Shown: in pieces, positions 6,274 through 10,445 of the stretch
How the letters are laid out: each line of letters starts with the position of its first letter
How positions within the stretch are numbered: position 1 is the first letter of the stretch
From: Planctomycetota bacterium
Lineage (GTDB): Bacteria; Planctomycetota; Phycisphaerae; Phycisphaerales; SM1A02
Reading direction: 5' to 3'
DNA length: 10,445 nucleotides
NCBI GenBank assembly: GCA_027295365.1
Contig: JAPULD010000321.1
Span: 1-10,445, forward strand
Notes under the pieces: model-generated
What the model was told of the DNA's origin: nothing
The model's input: the letters and a program-made list of their open reading frames with translations, nothing else
Database searches by the model: none
Position numbers and translations under genes: made by a program

Positions 6274-6428
6274 GTTCACCACAGAGACACAGAGAGCACA
6301 GAGTAGGGAAAAAAGTATAGAGAGAATGGGTTCAGGATTTCACATTTACTCAAGCGGTTTGCTCTCTATTTGCGAAACTTGTGACTGATGGCAAATATCT
6401 CCGAGCCCTCTTGGTCTCTGTGGTAAAC
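6274..6428. repeat. Intergenic element bounded by ACCACAGAGAC inverted repeats
   Basis: ACCACAGAGAC at 6278-6288 is repeated exactly, inverted, at 6414-6424 (GTCTCTGTGGT). Pairing continues imperfectly on both sides, giving arms of about 20 bases or more. Inside lies a second exact pair, ATAGAGAG (6317-6324) and CTCTCTAT (6362-6369). The left arm runs on as CACAGAGAGCACAGAG, a string I recall as an abundant intergenic repeat in PVC and some other genomes, often mis-called as HRDTESTE-like peptides. The element fills most of the gap between two divergent genes and abuts the start codon of the MBL hydrolase, so it should form part of its leader. I see no transposase gene and no clear target-site duplication, so a miniature mobile element is possible but unproven. 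Confidence 0.7.
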
Positions 6429-6463
6429 TCCTCTCGCTTCGGATACTCCAGGAAGGGTTGGCG

Positions 6464-8302
6464 ATGTTCCCACGACAGATCGGAAAAATTCTCCGGGGCA
6501 AGGCGACACCCCTGCAGATCATGATGGCCTGCATCCTCGGGTCCATGATCGGCTTCGTGCCTGGCTTCATGAATGGCCCCGGTCTCATGATCGCCCTGGT
6601 GCTACTGTTGGTCGTTCTCAATGCAAATCTGGGCATCGCCCTGCTGACCGCTTCGCTGGCCAAAGTGCTGAGCCTCCTGATCATGCCGATGTCGTTCCAG
6701 ATGGGACGCATCCTGCTCGATGGTCCGACCCAGGGGTTGTACAAGTCGATGATCAACGCGCCGATTCTGGCGCTGTTTGGGTTTGATCACTACGTCACGA
6801 CTGGGGGGATGGTCCTCGGGTTCGTCTCGGGCCTCGTAATGGGGTTCATCATCTTGACGTTGCTCAAGCGGTTTCGACTCAAGATGGCCAACCTGGAGTC
6901 CAATTCCGAGGCGTTCAAGAGGCTGACTTCCTCCTTCCCGGCGCGAACCGCCATGTTCATCTTCATCGGGGGTGGCCATGGCAAGAAAACCTATGACGAA
7001 ATGCTGCAGAAGAAGATCGGCAACCCGATCCGAATCATGGGCGTCGTCTTCGCGGTGCTCGTGGTGGGTCTGTTGTACATCGTGCTCCAGTTCGCCAGCG
7101 AACCGATCCTGACCAGCGCCATGAAGAATGGCCTTGAGAGCATCAATGGAGCCACCGTCGATCTTCAAAGCGTTGACTTGAATCTCAAGGAAGGACGGCT
7201 GACGATCACCGGGCTCGCCTTGGCCGACCCGAACGCGTTGGAGCGGGATATCTTCAAGGCCGTCCAGATCGAGGCTGACATTGCCGGGGCGGACCTGCTG
7301 CGCAAGCGGATGAAGCTCGATCGTGTGGTGGTCAGCGAAGCTAGCAGTGGCGGTACGAGGGCCAACCCGGGCAAACACATCGGTCCTCCCCCTGAGCCGA
7401 CGCCAGAAGATGAAGATGGTTGGGGATTCAACCCGGGCGAGAAGTCAATCGATCAATACATCAAAGGCGCGGAGATCTGGAAGCAACGACTCGCCCAGGC
7501 CCGACAATGGATGGAAAAGATATCCGGATCAGGCGTTGATGATGACACACCTGATCAGGAAACGTTGAAGGAGCGTCTGGCTCGGGAGATTGCGGAAAAA
7601 GGTTATGCCAGGGTGACCGCGTCGCACCTCATCGACGATGCCCCCACGATGTGGATTGCGGAGTTGATCGCCGAAGGCGTGAAGTCTGAGCAGATCAAGG
7701 ATGAAGTGTTCGACATCGAAGCCCAGAATCTCTCGACGCATCCTTACCTCGTTGACGATTCCCCTCATGTCAAGATCACCTCGCGAAGCGGGAACATCCT
7801 CTTCGAGTCGGGGCTGAGTTCAAAGAACGACCCCGAAGCGAACAAACTCGTCTTGACCCTCAAGCAACTCAAGATCGATGACATCGCCAAACATCTTTCG
7901 ATCGGGGGAGAACCCCCCATGCAGGGGGGGAAGATGAAAATCCAGATTGATGGCACCTGGAGCGATGCGGGCGTGGGCTATCTGGATCTCCCCATGCTCA
8001 TCACGCTGCGCAATACCACGCTTTCGCTGCCTGGGGTGGGTTCTTCTGCCGTGGAACGATTCAAACTGCCCATTACGCTCCGAGGCCCGATGGACAATCC
8101 CCGCATCACGATCGACGACGATCTGCTGGCCGATGCGCTGGTGCAAGCGGGAGCTGATCGACTGGCCAATGAAGTGCGAGGTGAAGCGGACAAGCTTCTC
8201 GATGACCTAGGCGAAAAATTGGGCGACGAGGCGAGCAAAGGTATTGGCGATGCGCTCAAAGGGCTGCTCCCCGGGAGCGACAAGAAAAAGAACAACAAGT
8301 AG
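6464..8302 (+). CDS. Membrane protein fusing TIGR03546-like and TIGR03545-like (AsmA-like) regions
   Basis: A 612-residue membrane protein of unknown function. Residues 1-160 form a hydrophobic module with helices near 19-52, 55-78 and 112-135, starting MFPRQIGKILRGKATPLQ, which resembles family TIGR03546. A further single helix (191-211) anchors a long soluble part: 'VDLQSVDLNLKEGRLTITGL.LADPN' at 232-257, 'LDRVVVSEASSGGTRANPG' at 285-303, an acidic proline linker (309-320), a charged helical stretch (335-380) and beta segments to about 550. This follows the layout of TIGR03545, an AsmA-like repeat protein. The last 55 residues are a charged amphipathic helix with a lysine-rich tail. As I recall, the two families are normally separate adjacent genes. 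AsmA-like proteins are linked to phospholipid or outer-membrane homeostasis, so an envelope role is plausible. ATG 6464 is chosen over TTG 6458 because AGGAAGG (6450-6456) precedes it by seven bases. Confidence 0.75.
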   Translation: MFPRQIGKILRGKATPLQIMMACILGSMIGFVPGFMNGPGLMIALVLLLVVLNANLGIALLTASLAKVLSLLIMPMSFQMGRILLDGPTQGLYKSMINAPILALFGFDHYVTTGGMVLGFVSGLVMGFIILTLLKRFRLKMANLESNSEAFKRLTSSFPARTAMFIFIGGGHGKKTYDEMLQKKIGNPIRIMGVVFAVLVVGLLYIVLQFASEPILTSAMKNGLESINGATVDLQSVDLNLKEGRLTITGLALADPNALERDIFKAVQIEADIAGADLLRKRMKLDRVVVSEASSGGTRANPGKHIGPPPEPTPEDEDGWGFNPGEKSIDQYIKGAEIWKQRLAQARQWMEKISGSGVDDDTPDQETLKERLAREIAEKGYARVTASHLIDDAPTMWIAELIAEGVKSEQIKDEVFDIEAQNLSTHPYLVDDSPHVKITSRSGNILFESGLSSKNDPEANKLVLTLKQLKIDDIAKHLSIGGEPPMQGGKMKIQIDGTWSDAGVGYLDLPMLITLRNTTLSLPGVGSSAVERFKLPITLRGPMDNPRITIDDDLLADALVQAGADRLANEVRGEADKLLDDLGEKLGDEASKGIGDALKGLLPGSDKKKNNK

Positions 8303-8467
8303 GCGTTGGACTCGGCTTTGCCACATTGATTTATTTGAATTTTTGAATATGGCGAACTGGCCGCAATTGCTTGTCAGGTCTTTGGTTATGAACTCGCAGG
8401 CCGTCCTGATGCATTTTCGGGACCCGTGAATGCTGGAAAATCAGCACCGAATACCGAAGACCATTTG

Positions 8468-8512
8468 TATAACGCACGTCGATCCATCCCGATCAATATC
8501 CAATTGGAGGAG
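8468..8512 (+). promoter_or_regulatory. Candidate -10 box and Shine-Dalgarno site of the tricorn gene
   Basis: TATAAC (8468-8473) matches five of six bases of a sigma-70 -10 box and lies about 50 bases before the start codon. No convincing -35 is visible at the right distance. GGAGGAG (8506-8512), nine bases before the ATG at 8522, is the clearest ribosome-binding site in the window and fixes that start. A short inverted repeat TGCTG/CAGCA (8431-8435 / 8442-8446) lies upstream. The rest of the gap back to 8303 shows no gene or terminator that I can support. Confidence 0.4.
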
Positions 8513-8521
8513 TTGAAAACC

Positions 8522-10445
8522 ATGAATATTGCTGTATCCCGAAGCCTGCTTGCAGGCGCGGCGATGGCCCTGCCCGCCGTTTTTGCACACGCCGATGTCA
8601 ATCCCAATGCCGGCATGCTGCGAAATCCCGATGTCAGTTCCACACACGTCGTGTTCCGTTACGCCAACGACTTGTGGCTCGTTTCCCGTGAGGGTGGCGT
8701 CGCCACGCCCCTGGCGAGCCCCGCTGGCGCAGAATCGTCACCCAAGTTCAGTGACGATGGCCAGACCATCGCCTTCGTAGGCAATTACGATGGCAACACC
8801 GACTTGTACACCTTGTCCATCAATGGGGGGCTGCCCACGCGCGTGACACATCACCCCGCGCGAGAGAGCCTTTCAGGTTGGACTCCCGACGGGAAGCTCA
8901 TCTTCTCAAGCAGTGGCATGTCAGGATTAGGCAGGGCACCCCGAATCTTCACCGTTAGTGCGGATGGAGGCCTGCCCGAACCGTTGCCCGTTCCCTATGG
9001 CATGGCCGGCACCATCAGCGACGATGGCGAATGGCTCGCCTACACCCCCCACAACCGCGATGGTCGAACCTGGAAGCGATACCGGGGCGGCATGGCCTCG
9101 GATGTGTGGCTCCTGAACCTGCACAGCTTCACCTCGGACAAGATTACCGATTGGGAAGGAACCGATACCCTGCCCATGTGGAAGGGCGACAAGATCTATT
9201 ACCTTTCCGATGGGGGTGATGAGCATCGCCTCAACATCTGGTGTTACGACACCAAGACTGAAAAGCGCAATCAGATCACTCACTTCAAGGGCTTCGACGT
9301 CAAGTGGCCTTCCATCGGTCCCGGTGGGCAAGGTCAGGGTGAGATCGTTTTCCAAAACGGTTCCAGCCTTTACCTGCTTGATCTTCGCACCAAGCAATCA
9401 CGCAAAGTGAACGTGACTATCCCGGGTGATCGACCCTCGATCCGCACCAAGTCCGTTGACGCCTCGAAATTCATCCAGAGTTGGGGCATCTCCTCGACCG
9501 GCAAACGGGCCACCATGCAGGCCCGAGGTGACATCTGGACCGCCCCGGTGGACAAGGGCGAACCTCGAAACCTCACCAGCACCAGTGGTGTCGCCGAACG
9601 CGAACCCACCTGGAGTCCCGACGGTCGCTGGATCGCCTACTTCGCCGACAATACCGGCGAGTATGAACTGTACATGATGCAATCGGATGGCAAGGGCGAA
9701 ACCATTCAACTCACCGACGATGGTGGCCCATTCAAGTCCAACATCTACTGGTCGCCCGATTCAAAGAAGATCCTCTTCAATGACAAGACCGGCGCGTTTT
9801 ACCTGCTCGATGTCGAATCCAAGTCGATCAACCAATTCGATCACGATCCGATCATCGTCGGTTCTACCTCGTTCAGCTGGTCGCATGACAGTCGCTGGAT
9901 CGCCTACGACAAGCCTGACGAAACCAACATCTTTTCCTCGATCTGGATTTACAACGTCGAGGACGATGAAACTCGACGCGTGACCAGCTCCATGTTCTCG
10001 GATACGAATCCGACCTTCGATCGCAAGGGCGACTACCTGTACTTCGTCAGCGCGAGGAGTTCGTTCACCCCGGTCTACAGCGACCTGCCCAACGATTCCA
10101 CGTTCGTCTACAAGGGCAGCGAAGTCTTGTTGGCCGTCCCGTTGCGGGAGGACATGGATTATGTCTGGGCACCCCAGAGTGATGAGGAATCGTGGGACGA
10201 TGAGGAAGCCGAGGAAGACTCGGAAGAGGACGACGACGAGGAGCAGACGTCCGAAGACGATGACGAACAGACGCCAGAAGACGATGGCGAACAGACGCCT
10301 GCGGCCGACGATGGCGTCAGCGGCACCTGGGAAGGCATCGTGGAAATTCCCGATATGGGTGCCGTGGACATGTCACTCACGTTGACCCTCAACAGCGATG
10401 GCAGCCTGAATGCGACGATGAGCACCGCGATGTTCTCGGGTTCAG
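8522..10445 (+). CDS. Secreted tricorn-type protease, N-terminal part (3' truncated by window)
   Basis: The first 641 residues of a tricorn-like peptidase, open at the right edge. Tricorn proteases are large S41-family enzymes that cut peptides into short products; two beta-propellers guard the catalytic PDZ and S41 domains. Residues 1-24 are a Sec signal peptide cleaved after AHA. Propeller blades follow, with PD40-type repeats such as SPKFSDDGQTIAFVG (about 71-85), PTWSPDGRWIAYFAD (about 362-376) and FSWSHDSRWIAYDKP (about 450). The stretch FDRKGDYLYFVSAR followed by FTPVYSD is typical of the end of the tricorn six-bladed propeller. Residues 553-597 are a very acidic insert with tandem repeats, followed by SGTWEGIVEIPDMG and a beta pattern, an extra domain not expected in archaeal tricorn. 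The catalytic Ser and His lie beyond the window, so activity cannot be judged. The GGAGGAG site supports the start. Confidence 0.92.
   Translation, partial: MNIAVSRSLLAGAAMALPAVFAHADVNPNAGMLRNPDVSSTHVVFRYANDLWLVSREGGVATPLASPAGAESSPKFSDDGQTIAFVGNYDGNTDLYTLSINGGLPTRVTHHPARESLSGWTPDGKLIFSSSGMSGLGRAPRIFTVSADGGLPEPLPVPYGMAGTISDDGEWLAYTPHNRDGRTWKRYRGGMASDVWLLNLHSFTSDKITDWEGTDTLPMWKGDKIYYLSDGGDEHRLNIWCYDTKTEKRNQITHFKGFDVKWPSIGPGGQGQGEIVFQNGSSLYLLDLRTKQSRKVNVTIPGDRPSIRTKSVDASKFIQSWGISSTGKRATMQARGDIWTAPVDKGEPRNLTSTSGVAEREPTWSPDGRWIAYFADNTGEYELYMMQSDGKGETIQLTDDGGPFKSNIYWSPDSKKILFNDKTGAFYLLDVESKSINQFDHDPIIVGSTSFSWSHDSRWIAYDKPDETNIFSSIWIYNVEDDETRRVTSSMFSDTNPTFDRKGDYLYFVSARSSFTPVYSDLPNDSTFVYKGSEVLLAVPLREDMDYVWAPQSDEESWDDEEAEEDSEEDDDEEQTSEDDDEQTPEDDGEQTPAADDGVSGTWEGIVEIPDMGAVDMSLTLTLNSDGSLNATMSTAMFSGS
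10238..10312 (+). repeat. 24-base tandem repeat encoding an acidic linker in the tricorn protease
   Basis: Three tandem copies encode EEQTSEDD (10238-10261), DEQTPEDD (10262-10285) and GEQTPAADD (10286-10312, with one extra codon). The core GA(A/G)CAGACG is shared by all three at the DNA level. They end a longer run of Asp and Glu starting near 10178. The likely origin is slippage or unequal exchange in a disordered linker, so copy number may differ between strains. Confidence 0.85.

Noticed and set aside
6043..6306. Short frame ending in HHRDTESTE
   Set aside because: Its end is the intergenic CACAGAG repeat and the rest is antisense to the MBL hydrolase.
6602..7378. Minus-strand open frame inside the membrane protein gene
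   Set aside because: Its composition (rich in His, Gln, Asp and Arg) reflects antisense reading of hydrophobic codons, and no motif is present.
8303..8467. Terminator or small gene after the membrane protein
   Set aside because: No GC stem followed by a T-run and no start with a ribosome-binding site could be found. The AT-rich stretch near 8326-8350 has only poor promoter likeness.
10159..10425. Serine-rich minus-strand open frame
   Set aside because: It is the antisense reading of the Asp/Glu repeat linker in the tricorn gene.
1..10445. Defence island, CRISPR array, prophage or integrated element
   Set aside because: Only a lone methyltransferase fragment hints at this. There are no regularly spaced repeats, integrase, transposase, phage or Cas genes, and the other genes look like core or envelope functions.

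Overview
The window looks like ordinary chromosome from a moderately GC-rich Gram-negative bacterium, most likely of the Planctomycetota or a close PVC relative. Four observations support this, and none is decisive. Two lipoproteins and two Sec-type secreted proteins imply a two-membrane cell. A secreted tricorn-type protease is present. Many genes lack a clear Shine-Dalgarno site. Two intergenic elements match, from memory, interspersed repeats of PVC genomes: a paired 'GAACAGGCA / GGCTGGAAGCC' hairpin and an 'ACCACAGAGAC' inverted repeat. No database search was possible.

Layout. (1) 1-519, + strand: C-terminal part of a beta-class DNA methyltransferase, cut by the window edge. (2) 536-587: double-hairpin repeat between convergent genes. 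(3) 595-1185, - strand: PduO-type cob(I)alamin adenosyltransferase. (4) 1361-1732, + strand: small BamE/SmpA-like lipoprotein. (5) 1806-1836: strong bidirectional terminator. (6) 1859-2743, - strand: atpG, the F1 ATP synthase gamma subunit, without atpA or atpD beside it. (7) 2806-3351, - strand: lipoprotein with a proline-rich linker. (8) 3352-3450: divergent regulatory region with palindromes. (9) 3451-4200, + strand: ankyrin-repeat protein. (10) 4303-5421, + strand: secreted calcineurin-like phosphatase. (11) 5418-6272, - strand: PhnP-like metallo-beta-lactamase-fold hydrolase; its stop codon interlocks with that of the phosphatase. (12) 6274-6428: nested inverted-repeat element. (13) 6464-8302, + strand: membrane protein that appears to fuse two uncharacterised families, TIGR03546 and TIGR03545. 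(14) 8522-10445, + strand: N-terminal two thirds of a secreted tricorn protease, open at the right edge, with an acidic repeat insert and the start of an extra beta-rich domain.

The genes do not form one pathway. They are mostly single transcription units in alternating directions. Several act at the cell envelope: two lipoproteins, a secreted phosphatase, an AsmA-like membrane protein and a periplasmic protease. I see no CRISPR array, tRNA, rRNA, transposase, prophage or convincing defence system. The points most worth following are the TIGR03546-TIGR03545 fusion, the isolated atpG, the two repeat elements and the tricorn insert.
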